Source of the DNA: Flavobacterium sp. CYK-55
Lineage (GTDB): Bacteria; Bacteroidota; Bacteroidia; Flavobacteriales; Flavobacteriaceae
Assembly (NCBI RefSeq): GCF_018413465.1
Contig: NZ_JAHCDK010000002.1
Span: forward strand, 248,001 to 312,000
Length of the DNA: 64,000 nucleotides
Direction: 5' to 3'
A program made the translations under genes and the position numbers. Below, one piece after another: positions 1 through 8,496 of the stretch; the first letter of the stretch is position 1; every line of letters begins with the position of its first letter. The notes under the pieces are model-generated. The model searched no databases. It was not told the DNA's origin and saw only the letters and a program-made list of their open reading frames with translations.

Positions 1-1
1 T

Positions 2-124
2 GTAGAAAAACCCAATCCAGTCTACGGAATCACGCTCAACTTCGCGCATCCAAAAACCTACGGATTCTTACTAATTTTATTTTTATTCTTCGGATTTATC
101 GTCTACATGATAGAGCGAAAATAA
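2..124 (+). CDS. C-terminal end of an unidentified small membrane protein (partial)
   Basis: An open frame enters from the left edge and runs 40 codons to a TAA at 122-124. The visible part has a short polar stretch, then about 18 hydrophobic residues (LLILFLFFGFIVYMI) and a basic end (ERK). This is the pattern of a C-terminal membrane anchor with its tail in the cytoplasm. The stop lies one base from the pssA stop on the other strand, so the two genes converge with no room for a terminator hairpin. I do not recognise the family, and the start is outside the window. Confidence 0.55.
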   Translation, partial: VEKPNPVYGITLNFAHPKTYGFLLILFLFFGFIVYMIERK

Positions 125-125
125 A

Positions 126-824
126 TCAAGCTTTGTGCGTGATTTTAAATTTGTTGTCTACTACTGAAAGCAAAACATAAGTTACGATGATGAGTGGCAA
201 AGCCGAAACTTGCAACAAAATCAACATCAAAACTGAAAGCGCCAAAAAGAAGATTTGCAGTTTGTATTTCGTAAAGCTGAAGTTTTTTACTTTGAGTGAA
301 AACAGCGGCAATTCGGCATTCATCACATAAGCACTTAAAAGCGAAAGCACCAACAAAAACCAAGGATTGCTAAACAATTCAATCACCAATAAAGTTTTGG
401 GAATCAGCGGCAAACTCATAAAAAACAAGGCATTGGCCGGTGTAGGTAAACCAATGAATGAATCTGTTTGACGTGTATCAATGTTAAAATTAGCCAACCT
501 AAAGCACGCACCCAAAGTAATAATGAAACCAGCGTATGACATGTAATCACAACCTTGCGTCATTTCAAACATCGAGTACAACACATAACCAGGCGCAACA
601 CCACTAGTCACCATATCTGCCAGTGAATCGAGTTGTAATCCGAGCGGTCCGGAAACTTGAAACAAGCGTGCGAAAAATCCGTCAAAGAAATCAAAGAAAA
701 TCCCCAAACACACCCAAAAAAAAGCCATTTCAAATTGATGTTCTGCAACCGAAACTACTGCTAAACATCCGCTGAGCAAATTCAACAAGGTAAGCGTATT
801 GGGAATGTGTTTTTTAATGTGCAT
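126..824 (-). CDS. pssA: CDP-diacylglycerol-serine O-phosphatidyltransferase
   Basis: Makes phosphatidylserine from CDP-diacylglycerol and serine in the inner membrane, the step leading to phosphatidylethanolamine. The CDP-alcohol phosphatidyltransferase signature is complete: D48, G49, A52, R53, G62, D66 and D70 fit D-G-x2-A-R-x8-G-x3-D-x3-D. Around it are several hydrophobic segments, and the length of 232 residues is normal for the Bacteroidota enzyme. I chose the ATG at 824 (MHIKKHIPNT) over the longer frame to 941. The extra 39 residues are unlike the family, and a TAnnTTTG promoter element at 843-850 lies inside that extension. The gene diverges from the porV-like gene. Confidence 0.9.
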   Translation of the reverse strand: MHIKKHIPNTLTLLNLLSGCLAVVSVAEHQFEMAFFWVCLGIFFDFFDGFFARLFQVSGPLGLQLDSLADMVTSGVAPGYVLYSMFEMTQGCDYMSYAGFIITLGACFRLANFNIDTRQTDSFIGLPTPANALFFMSLPLIPKTLLVIELFSNPWFLLVLSLLSAYVMNAELPLFSLKVKNFSFTKYKLQIFFLALSVLMLILLQVSALPLIIVTYVLLSVVDNKFKITHKA

Positions 825-842
825 GAAATTTATTTTGAATCG

Positions 843-850
843 CAAAAATA
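843..850 (-). promoter_or_regulatory. Bacteroidota -7 promoter element for pssA
   Basis: On the reverse strand the sequence is TATTTTTG, an exact match to the Bacteroidota -7 consensus TAnnTTTG, 19 bases upstream of the pssA ATG at 824. No TTG at the usual 17-23 base spacing is visible for the -33 box, so the call rests on the -7 element alone. It supports the shorter pssA start. Confidence 0.4.
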
Positions 851-951
851 ATACAATAAGTTCAAGTCTGACGCGTTTTTGAAAACAGTTTTCACTCTTA
901 GCTTTTTGGGTTGATTTCAAATCAATCACCGCAAAGCTCAATAAAAATATC

Positions 952-959
952 TATTTTTG
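952..959 (+). promoter_or_regulatory. Bacteroidota -7 promoter element for the porV2-like gene and lnt
   Basis: TATTTTTG on the forward strand matches TAnnTTTG. It overlaps the TTG codon at 957-959 that would be the most upstream start of the next gene. Transcription would therefore begin about 7 bases further on, which argues for the second in-frame TTG at 990. No clear -33 TTG is seen. Confidence 0.4.
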
Positions 960-989
960 ACAAAACTTAGTTACAAAAAAACAATTGCT

Positions 990-2057
990 TTGAAGAACTC
1001 ACTTGTTTGGTGTTTGTTGGTTACAACCATTCATTTATCGGCTCAAACTGTTCGCAAATATTCTAATGAATTTATGAATATCGGAGTTGATGCAGCTGCC
1101 CTTGGAATGGCCAATGCTGTAACTGCTTCATCGCATGACGTAAATTCGGTTTATTGGAATCCGGCAGGCTTGTTGGGCATCGAAAGTAGCCAAGTAGCAC
1201 TTATGCACGCCAGTTATTTCGCCAACATCGCACAATACGATTATGCAGCCTATGCCAAGCCTATTGACGATCGAAGTTCATGGGGAATTTCATTGATTCG
1301 CTTTGGTGTTGATGACATTCTAAATACCACGCAACTTATTGATAGTCAAGGAAACGTTGATTACAATCGCGTGAGTAAATTCTCTACAGCTGATTACGGT
1401 TTTACCTTTTCATACGCTCACAAATTACCGCTTGACGGTTTGCAATACGGCACCAACGCCAAAGTGATTCGTCGTGTAATTGGAAAATTTGCCAATTCTT
1501 GGGGATTTGGGTTTGATTTGGGTTTGAAATTCAAGTCCGGACCTTGGGATATTGGACTAATGTTGCGCGATATTACCACGACCTACAACGTTTGGAACAT
1601 TGATGAGGATGAGTATGACAAAATCAAACAAGCGGTAGACGGACAAAATCAAGACTTACCTGAAAGCACCGAAATTACATTGCCCAAGGCACAATTTGGC
1701 GTTTCAAGATTGTTTGAATACGACCGTGATTATACCTTTTTGGCTGCGCTCAACCTCAACATGGAATTTACCAAAACCAATGACATTATTGCTTCGGACA
1801 TAGTAAGTATTGCTCCGGCAGCTGGTCTCGAATTTGGATATACCGATTTAGTTTTCGTACGCACCGGTCTTGGAAATTTTCAAAAACAAACCCAAATTGA
1901 CAATACCAGTAAGCTGAGTTTTCAGCCTAATGTTGGTTTAGGTTTCAAATACAAAGGGATTCAAGTTGATTATGCTTTGACCGATTTGGGAAATCAAAGT
2001 GCAGCTTTATACTCAAACATTTTCTCTCTTAAAGTTGATTTGAGTATTTTTGAATAG
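990..2057 (+). CDS. PorV/PorQ family outer membrane protein, PorV2-like
   Basis: Predicted outer membrane beta-barrel related to PorV, the shuttle of the type IX secretion system, and to the PorV2 proteins of flavobacteria. The mature N-terminus carries the family hallmark (NIGVDAAALGMANAV, then NSVYWNPAGL), and the rest alternates polar and hydrophobic residues as in a barrel. The start is uncertain. No ATG precedes the signal peptide, and the TTG codons at 957 and 990 are both in frame. I prefer 990 because the likely -7 promoter element covers 957, and it leaves a compact signal peptide (KNSLVWCLLVTTIHLSA, cut before Q). The stop abuts the lnt ATG, so the two genes are probably co-transcribed. 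A secretion role for this copy is inferred. Confidence 0.75.
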   Translation: MKNSLVWCLLVTTIHLSAQTVRKYSNEFMNIGVDAAALGMANAVTASSHDVNSVYWNPAGLLGIESSQVALMHASYFANIAQYDYAAYAKPIDDRSSWGISLIRFGVDDILNTTQLIDSQGNVDYNRVSKFSTADYGFTFSYAHKLPLDGLQYGTNAKVIRRVIGKFANSWGFGFDLGLKFKSGPWDIGLMLRDITTTYNVWNIDEDEYDKIKQAVDGQNQDLPESTEITLPKAQFGVSRLFEYDRDYTFLAALNLNMEFTKTNDIIASDIVSIAPAAGLEFGYTDLVFVRTGLGNFQKQTQIDNTSKLSFQPNVGLGFKYKGIQVDYALTDLGNQSAALYSNIFSLKVDLSIFE

Positions 2058-3632
2058 ATGAAAAAACTACTTCAGAATACTTACTTTCTAGCCCTCTCGA
2101 CAGGCCTATTATTGTCAGCCAGTTGGCCTACTTACGGATTTCCGCTGTTGATTTTTGTGGCTTTTGTACCGCTGTTGATGGTTGAAAAAAACATCCGAGA
2201 ACAAGGTGGGAACACAAAATTTAAAATCCTTGTACATGGTTATATTGCCTTTGTAACTTGGAATGCACTCACCACTTGGTGGTTGTATTACGCTTCAGGC
2301 TTTGGAATGCTGTTTGCCGTTTTGGTCAACGCCCTTTTGATGAGTGTTTTGTTTTTATTGTATCATTTAGCAGCTAAAAAAGCCGCAGCTAAAATCAGCT
2401 TGTTATTCTGGGTTTGTTTGTGGATTAGCTTTGAAAAATTTCATCTGATCTGGGATTTTTCTTGGCCATGGCTCAACTTAGGACACGTTTTTGCCGGATT
2501 CCCAAAATGGATACAGTGGTATGAATATACCGGAAGTTTTGGCGGTTCTTTGTGGGTTTTAGCAGTCAACGCTTGGTTATTTTATCAACTATCAACCCAA
2601 CAAAAATCAGCAACAATATTTGGCAAATGGGCAGCCATGATTGCATTGCCTATAACAGTTTCACTCTGGATATATAATTCATATGAAGAAAAAGGGACTG
2701 AAAAAGAAGTTATTTTATTACAACCTAATGTTGATCCGTATACCGAAAAATATGATACCCCAAATTATTTAATCGCTCAAGGATTATTACGACAAACCGA
2801 TTCGCTCATTACTGATAAAACAGAGTTTATTATTGCTCCCGAAACCGTTTTGGCAGAAAATGCTCCGTATGATGTTTTTTATAACTCTCCTGCGCGTTAT
2901 TTGATGCAGAATTATATTGCGAAACACCCGAAAACTCAGTTGTTGTGGGGTATTGACACCTATCAATTTATCTATGATTCAACCGCCGTTAGCGCGTCAA
3001 CCAATAAATTTCGAGACGGTATTTGGGTTGATTTTTACAATGCTGCCCTATTTTTCAATCAAAAACCTGAAATTCAGAAATACTATAAATCAAAACTCGT
3101 AGTGGGCATTGAAAACTTGCCGTACAAAAGTATTTTAGAACCGCTCTTGGGCAACATCATGCTTGATTTGGGCGGAACAATTTCAACCAAAACTACGCAA
3201 AAAGAAAGAACTGTTTTTGTAGCAAATGATGGAACTAAAGTAGCTCCAATTATTTGTTATGAATCAGTTTATGGAGCGTATGTTAGCGATTTTGTACAAA
3301 ACGGAGCTCAATTTTTAGCCGTAATTACCAACGATGCATGGTGGAATGAAACCCAGGGCCATAAACAACACTTAACTTTTTCAATTCTACGTGCCATTGA
3401 AAACCGTCGCGATGTGGCCCGTAGTGCCAACACTGGAATTTCGGCCTTTATAAACCAACGCGGAGACTTGGTTGCGCAAACCAAATATGCCGAAAAGACG
3501 GCTATTCGCGGAGTGGTTCACCTGAATAACCAAATAACATTTTATACGTTTTGTGGAGACTATATTGCTTACATGACAAGTTTTTTTCTGATTCTTTTGA
3601 GCGTTTTAATAGTGTTCAAAAAGAAATCTTAA
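2058..3632 (+). CDS. lnt: Apolipoprotein N-acyltransferase
   Basis: Adds the third acyl chain to the N-terminal cysteine of lipoproteins at the outer face of the inner membrane. The N-terminal 200 or so residues hold several membrane segments, and the rest is a nitrilase-like periplasmic domain. The catalytic triad can be placed at Glu262 (in APETVL), Lys344 (in YYKSKLV) and Cys400 (in IICYESVYG), followed by NDAWW. A last membrane helix (FFLILLSVLIVF) precedes the basic C-terminus. At 524 residues the length is normal. The ATG directly follows the stop of the porV-like gene, so translation is probably coupled. Confidence 0.92.
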   Translation: MKKLLQNTYFLALSTGLLLSASWPTYGFPLLIFVAFVPLLMVEKNIREQGGNTKFKILVHGYIAFVTWNALTTWWLYYASGFGMLFAVLVNALLMSVLFLLYHLAAKKAAAKISLLFWVCLWISFEKFHLIWDFSWPWLNLGHVFAGFPKWIQWYEYTGSFGGSLWVLAVNAWLFYQLSTQQKSATIFGKWAAMIALPITVSLWIYNSYEEKGTEKEVILLQPNVDPYTEKYDTPNYLIAQGLLRQTDSLITDKTEFIIAPETVLAENAPYDVFYNSPARYLMQNYIAKHPKTQLLWGIDTYQFIYDSTAVSASTNKFRDGIWVDFYNAALFFNQKPEIQKYYKSKLVVGIENLPYKSILEPLLGNIMLDLGGTISTKTTQKERTVFVANDGTKVAPIICYESVYGAYVSDFVQNGAQFLAVITNDAWWNETQGHKQHLTFSILRAIENRRDVARSANTGISAFINQRGDLVAQTKYAEKTAIRGVVHLNNQITFYTFCGDYIAYMTSFFLILLSVLIVFKKKS

Positions 3633-3633
3633 C

Positions 3634-5037
3634 TTACTGCCCGCGATAAAAAAGCACGGTACTTAGTGTTTTGAGCATGATGTTGATATCCAAGAAAATA
3701 CTACGGTGCTTAATGTAATACAAATCGTATTGCAATTTAATCAAACTATCATCAATGGTTTCGCCGTAAGAATAATTCACTTGTGCCCAACCGGTCAATC
3801 CCGGTTTGATTACGTGTCTTGTTTCATAAAAAGGCATTACCTCAGCTATTTCTGAAACAAAAACCGGGCGTTCAGGTCGCGGCCCAATGACTGCCATATC
3901 GCCTTTGAGCACATTAAAAAACTGAGGAAATTCATCTAATCGCGCTTTCCTCAAAAATTTACCAAAACTGGTGATACGCGCATCATTGGTTGTGGCAAAA
4001 ACAGCACCGTACTTCTCGGCATTTTTGACCATCGTTCTGAACTTAAATATTTTAAAAGGTATACCATTTTTACCTATTCTTTCTTGAACATAAAATAAAT
4101 TACCTCGGTTACCGATGAGATTTCCAATTAAAATAAACGGAAGCAATATTATTCCGACCGAGAGCCCAATGAGTGAAATAGCTATTTCAAGCAAACGAAC
4201 AATGATCAAATAAAGTTGATTTTGATTACTGCGGCTAAACGGGAAATAGCGATAAAAATCACGAGCCACATACTGAACCGGAATACGCTGTGTGATGTTT
4301 TCATATACTTGAGTGTACTCGCGAATAATATATCCGTTTTCAAGCAAATGAATCAACTGATTGTATAAATTAACCGTAATACCGTCGGTTTTTTGAGAGG
4401 CAATGACCACTTCAGAAATTGAATGAGTAGTCACAAAACGTTCCAACTGATCTATTGGAATACTGCGTACAGAACCTTTTTTCTTTTTTACTATTTCGTC
4501 AGTATTGTTGGCATCTGTATTGACAAATCCAGCCACTCGATAATGCGGATCAACGTCTTGCAAAGCGCTGATGAGTTCTTCTGCCTGATCTTTATCGCAA
4601 ACCAAAATTACTTTTTTCTCAAATCGGCTGGAAGCCAAAAGTTTAACATAAAACAACCTCCATAGCATTAACGAAAGTAAAATAGCCAGGTAAAAAAACA
4701 CAATTTGCATACGATTGTTAGGCAAATTGGGGGTAAAAATAGGAGTTAAAAGGTAGAGTAAAACAGTAGTTGAGGCAGTAAGTACTATGCTCTTAATTAC
4801 CTGATATTGATTACTTGCCACCTGTAGATGATACATTTCAAAGACAGTTCCAAGAGTAGTCAGATAAGCGCCTAAAACTATAGTCCAATAGTAATTATCT
4901 GCAGAGATGTTAAAGTAGTTGAATTTAAAAATTCTGCCCACAAAATATAAAGCCAACAAAACAGAAATAACATCAAAAATCCTGAGGAGGACTTTTCGTT
5001 CAGATACTTCAAAGTGAATTTTTTTGTTAGCGGTCAT
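3634..5037 (-). CDS. Large WbaP/WcaJ-type initiating phosphoglycosyl transferase
   Basis: Starts a glycan by moving a sugar-1-phosphate from a nucleotide sugar to undecaprenyl phosphate in the inner membrane. The 467 residues comprise four N-terminal membrane helices, a Rossmann-like middle domain (from about residue 141, KKVILVCDKDQAEE) and a C-terminal Bac_transf domain. The last has a re-entrant hydrophobic segment near 275-303, then KFRTM (about 332-336), DEFPQ (368-372) and GPRPERP (382-388). I chose the ATG at 5037 (MTANKKIHF) because the longer frame runs back into the upstream gene. It is the last gene of its unit and stops one base from the lnt stop. The sugar transferred is unknown. 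Confidence 0.88.
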   Translation of the reverse strand: MTANKKIHFEVSERKVLLRIFDVISVLLALYFVGRIFKFNYFNISADNYYWTIVLGAYLTTLGTVFEMYHLQVASNQYQVIKSIVLTASTTVLLYLLTPIFTPNLPNNRMQIVFFYLAILLSLMLWRLFYVKLLASSRFEKKVILVCDKDQAEELISALQDVDPHYRVAGFVNTDANNTDEIVKKKKGSVRSIPIDQLERFVTTHSISEVVIASQKTDGITVNLYNQLIHLLENGYIIREYTQVYENITQRIPVQYVARDFYRYFPFSRSNQNQLYLIIVRLLEIAISLIGLSVGIILLPFILIGNLIGNRGNLFYVQERIGKNGIPFKIFKFRTMVKNAEKYGAVFATTNDARITSFGKFLRKARLDEFPQFFNVLKGDMAVIGPRPERPVFVSEIAEVMPFYETRHVIKPGLTGWAQVNYSYGETIDDSLIKLQYDLYYIKHRSIFLDINIMLKTLSTVLFYRGQ

Positions 5038-5087
5038 CAGAAACGTTTTGTTCTTAGAAGCCCGCAAGTTAAAAAAAATCCTGCAAA

Positions 5088-6101
5088 TTAATGGAGTAAA
5101 GTATTCCACTTGGTTTTGACTTTTGTCCAGTCAAAATCTTGCACTAAGTATTGTGCATTGTGAACCAAGTGTTCAAGTAGAGCTTTGTCAGTGAGAATCT
5201 TCTTGACTGCTTCAATCATTGCTGGTGCATCGCTGTCTGAAACCAACAAAGCTGTTTTTTGATCGTCAAGCAAATAAGTAATTCCACCAACATTGGTAGA
5301 CACAATCGGAAGCCCGAGCGCCATTGCCTCAATAACGCTTACCGGCGTGTTGTCAAAATGTGTCGTATTGATAAATATATCGTACTGTTCTGAAATTTTT
5401 ATCCAATCTTTTTTTGAAAGCTTACCGGTAAAAAACACATCGAGGTTTAATTTTTTAGCCATTTGCCGAACCTTGTCAAATGAACCATCTTTGTCTGGAC
5501 CCACCATACAAAGTGCTGCATCAGGAAATTCATTCTTGAGCAATCGGTAAACTTCAATGGCCATACCCGGGTTGTAAATTGAAGCAAAAGAGCGAACCCA
5601 TAAAAGTCTTGGTTTAATTTGCTCTCTTTTTTTAAACGGATAATTCTCAAGCTCAATGGTATTGGGAATATAATGTATTGTTGCGTATCCTTTATTGCTG
5701 AATGCTTCAAGCAAGTAAGCTGAAGGAGCTACATTACAATAAGCGTTTTTAAAAATCATCCGACTCATTACAGGACTTCGCTTGAGTCGATTGGGCAAAT
5801 CACCGCCGTGAAGTTTCGGTATGTATTTTAATCTAAGTAATCGGCAAAGTTGACTGACCAAAAATGCGTACCAAAAATTGTGGGTACTATAGGTATCAAT
5901 CAACACAAAATCTACCTGATTGCGATGATAAAAAGTCTTGATGAGCATATCAATTAACCGCAATGTTTTGTTTTTAACCGAAGATGCATATATAACATCA
6001 TAACCCTCAGATTCTAACAAAGCGCCTAAGGTTTCAATAGAAGTCACAGTGATTCCGTGCTTAGAAAGCTTATTCCCTATATATAGTAGTCTAGGCTTCA
6101 T
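5088..6101 (-). CDS. GT4-family glycosyltransferase
   Basis: Retaining GT-B glycosyltransferase expected to add one sugar to the lipid-linked chain on the cytoplasmic side. The N-terminal half is a Rossmann domain. The C-terminal half (from about residue 165) is a Glycos_transf_1 domain with NTPVSVIEAMALGLPIVS and VGG, the nucleotide-sugar binding region. The 337 residues are slightly short for the family, mainly through a compact N-domain. It overlaps the upstream polymerase/ligase gene by 11 bases and lies 50 bases from the WbaP-type gene. Donor and acceptor cannot be told from sequence. Confidence 0.85.
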   Translation of the reverse strand: MKPRLLYIGNKLSKHGITVTSIETLGALLESEGYDVIYASSVKNKTLRLIDMLIKTFYHRNQVDFVLIDTYSTHNFWYAFLVSQLCRLLRLKYIPKLHGGDLPNRLKRSPVMSRMIFKNAYCNVAPSAYLLEAFSNKGYATIHYIPNTIELENYPFKKREQIKPRLLWVRSFASIYNPGMAIEVYRLLKNEFPDAALCMVGPDKDGSFDKVRQMAKKLNLDVFFTGKLSKKDWIKISEQYDIFINTTHFDNTPVSVIEAMALGLPIVSTNVGGITYLLDDQKTALLVSDSDAPAMIEAVKKILTDKALLEHLVHNAQYLVQDFDWTKVKTKWNTLLH

Positions 6102-7419
6102 CCTTAATTGAAACTTTGAGTAATGACAGTGAATACATAAAGGCCGGTGCCGCTAAACGCATAGCCGCATGATTGATTGTGAGTAACCAAAAAAACAGAA
6201 AACAAAGCAAATAAACGTTGTATTTGTTGTCAAGATACAAAATAAGTGGTGTTAAAAACAAAATCATTAACCCTAAAATACCCAACGCTCCGTGCTCGGC
6301 AATCATTCGGGTAATTTCACTGTGCGAAACAACAATTTCACCGGTTCGCTCAAAGCGGTGTTCCATACTTCGTCCGACACCTACGCCAATAATTGGATGT
6401 TTTTTAAATATTTCAAACTCATCTTCAGCCAACTCACCACGTCCTGAAAGTTTGTCTTCTTTGACACGACCTGCTGCATCTTTATTTGCGTATCGTTTAT
6501 CTATCATTCCGTTGGTCTGTTCTGATGAATAGTTCCATGCTAAAGTAAAAACCATAGCTACAAAACCTATCATGATGAGCATTCGAATTCTATTTGCTGA
6601 ACTGATAAAAAAGAATGAAACAACCAACAAAGACGCAATCATTACAAAACCGGTAATAACGCCACCGCGTGAAAAGGTAATTAATCCTCGGTAGGTCATG
6701 TAAATTGAAATGGCTAAATTGATGATAAAAACATACTTTGATTTTGAATTTAAAACCATTCTCGAAACAAAAATAAACATACCCAAACCTAGCATAGTCG
6801 ATACTTGATTAGGGCCAAAACCACCAGAGGTAACTCCGTTTGAATTGGTATCAATAATGGCTTCTTTGATATTGGGTGTGTATAAAGTCAGGTAGACCAA
6901 ACATGCTATAATCGGCAAACCAATACACAATAAAATGTTGCTGAGTTGTTCTGATGAAACCCGTCTGTTGTAGGTATATATAGAACATAAAGCCAAACAA
7001 ACCGGCCCTGAAATATTGAATGAAATTTCTTTACGCAAACTGATGGTGTAATTGAGCTCGGTAGTGGTGTAAATAGTGGCCGGAATTAAAAGCAAGAGAA
7101 ATATCCAATACGGAACCGCATATTTCGATGATCCTTTAAAATAAATACCAATGATGATAAAAATCATGACCCCAAACTTCGAAAACTCATAAACCGGATT
7201 CCCGTCTGTCATTCGGAGTACAATTTCACTACCCACCATGTAGGCTGTGGCGTAGAGCACTTCATTATTGGCATTTTTTGAATTGATGATGTAAAAAATT
7301 CCTCCGAAGATTATACTGTAGCCATAAATTTTTGGCATCAACGGAACATAATAAATCAAGGTTCCGATGACCAAATGAATCAAAATAAGATAAAAATATG
7401 TTTTGTCTGATTTTAACAT
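6091..7419 (-). CDS. O-antigen ligase/polymerase family membrane protein (WaaL/Wzy-like)
   Basis: Polytopic inner membrane protein of 442 residues with about 12 hydrophobic segments. It has the Wzy_C/O-antigen ligase signature: SRGGVITG in a cytosol-to-membrane turn, then a long periplasmic loop containing GRGELAEDEFEIFKKHPI, GVGVG and SHSEITRMIAEHG. This loop with conserved Arg and His is typical both of enzymes that join lipid-linked glycan to an acceptor and of Wzy polymerases. The two roles cannot be separated by sequence. An EpsG-type protein at 51682-52896 is a second polymerase candidate. The gene sits 3 bases downstream of the next gene and overlaps the following GT4 gene. Confidence 0.8.
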   Translation of the reverse strand: MLKSDKTYFYLILIHLVIGTLIYYVPLMPKIYGYSIIFGGIFYIINSKNANNEVLYATAYMVGSEIVLRMTDGNPVYEFSKFGVMIFIIIGIYFKGSSKYAVPYWIFLLLLIPATIYTTTELNYTISLRKEISFNISGPVCLALCSIYTYNRRVSSEQLSNILLCIGLPIIACLVYLTLYTPNIKEAIIDTNSNGVTSGGFGPNQVSTMLGLGMFIFVSRMVLNSKSKYVFIINLAISIYMTYRGLITFSRGGVITGFVMIASLLVVSFFFISSANRIRMLIMIGFVAMVFTLAWNYSSEQTNGMIDKRYANKDAAGRVKEDKLSGRGELAEDEFEIFKKHPIIGVGVGRSMEHRFERTGEIVVSHSEITRMIAEHGALGILGLMILFLTPLILYLDNKYNVYLLCFLFFWLLTINHAAMRLAAPAFMYSLSLLKVSIKDEA

Positions 7420-7422
7420 ATA

Positions 7423-8496
7423 CTACAATTGTTCTACCCAATGAAGATATTTTGCAATTACGGAATTTTCAGAATGATTTTCTTCGACAATTTTAAATAA
7501 TTCTTCTCCAAATTTTTGCCTTAAAAAAGCATCTGACATTAAAACATCTAAATTGTCGATAAACAACTCATTATCTGAAACATCAGAGGTCAAACCACTA
7601 ATTCCATGACGAACAATCTGAGGGATTTCGCCAACAGCTGTTGAAACCACCGGCTTTTTGTGCCATCCGAATTCAAGTAAAGCCATAGGCAAACCTTCTG
7701 AAATTGAACAAATCACAGCCAAATCTGCCTGCTCAATAATATGATGAATATCTTCACAAAGCCCATAAATAAATATGGTATCACTGAGTTGATTTTGCTG
7801 AATCGATTTTTTTAAATTTGACGCATAATCATCTTGAGCATCAGTTCCAACCAAATGATAAGTCCAACTCGGATGCTTCTGCTTAAGTTTTCTTGCTGCT
7901 TCAACCAAAAGAAGATGATTTTTAGGATGGCGCAAGTTGGCTAAACACAAAATGCGTTTTCCTGTTTGACCTTTGAGTTGGGTTATGGATTTTGACTGAT
8001 TTGACGAACCCATAAAATTAGGCAAATACAATACTTTATTAAAATTCAATTCACGCCGACACCAAACTTCCAGCGGCTGATTTACCACAACAATTCCCTT
8101 AAAAAAGCGAACAACAAAAGCTAAAGTTTTATGCTTAGATGCCTTCTCATTTGCGCGTGCACCCGCATGTTCATGCCAAATAACATTTATTTTAGGCAAA
8201 ACCAACTTGAGCAAAAAAGCCTGAAAATAAGATGTTCCATGAGCGTGAACCCAATCAATTTGATTTTCTACACAAACGCGGCGCAATTTGAACAAGGCTT
8301 TTAAATCAAAGGTCCAACGCTTGTGCAAACACCAATACGGTATGTTTTTTTGTATTTCGCTCTGCAAACTTCCGGGCTTTCTGGTTGAAACAATTCCGGA
8401 AAAATCAATCTTGTTACCCAGCGCATTGGCAAAATTCACAGCCAAACGCTCTGCTCCACCCACTTCAAGCGAATCAATGATTTGCAACATTCTCAT
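7423..8496 (-). CDS. GT4-family glycosyltransferase
   Basis: Retaining GT-B transferase of 357 residues. The N-terminus has the GGAERLAVNFANAL loop found in many capsule and EPS transferases. The C-terminal Glycos_transf_1 domain carries the E-x7-E motif in SEGLPMALLEFG followed by KPVVSTAVGEIP. The ATG at 8496 overlaps the TGA of the upstream gene as ATGA, which indicates translational coupling. Substrates are unknown. Confidence 0.86.
   Translation of the reverse strand: MRMLQIIDSLEVGGAERLAVNFANALGNKIDFSGIVSTRKPGSLQSEIQKNIPYWCLHKRWTFDLKALFKLRRVCVENQIDWVHAHGTSYFQAFLLKLVLPKINVIWHEHAGARANEKASKHKTLAFVVRFFKGIVVVNQPLEVWCRRELNFNKVLYLPNFMGSSNQSKSITQLKGQTGKRILCLANLRHPKNHLLLVEAARKLKQKHPSWTYHLVGTDAQDDYASNLKKSIQQNQLSDTIFIYGLCEDIHHIIEQADLAVICSISEGLPMALLEFGWHKKPVVSTAVGEIPQIVRHGISGLTSDVSDNELFIDNLDVLMSDAFLRQKFGEELFKIVEENHSENSVIAKYLHWVEQL

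Noticed and set aside
3620..3640. Search for a terminator between lnt and the WbaP-type gene
   Set aside because: The two stops are one base apart and no GC-rich hairpin with a T run is visible.
6091..7419. Firm assignment as WaaL ligase
   Set aside because: Ligases and Wzy polymerases share the Wzy_C loop. Without an acceptor or lipid A core cluster nearby, a single role cannot be stated.
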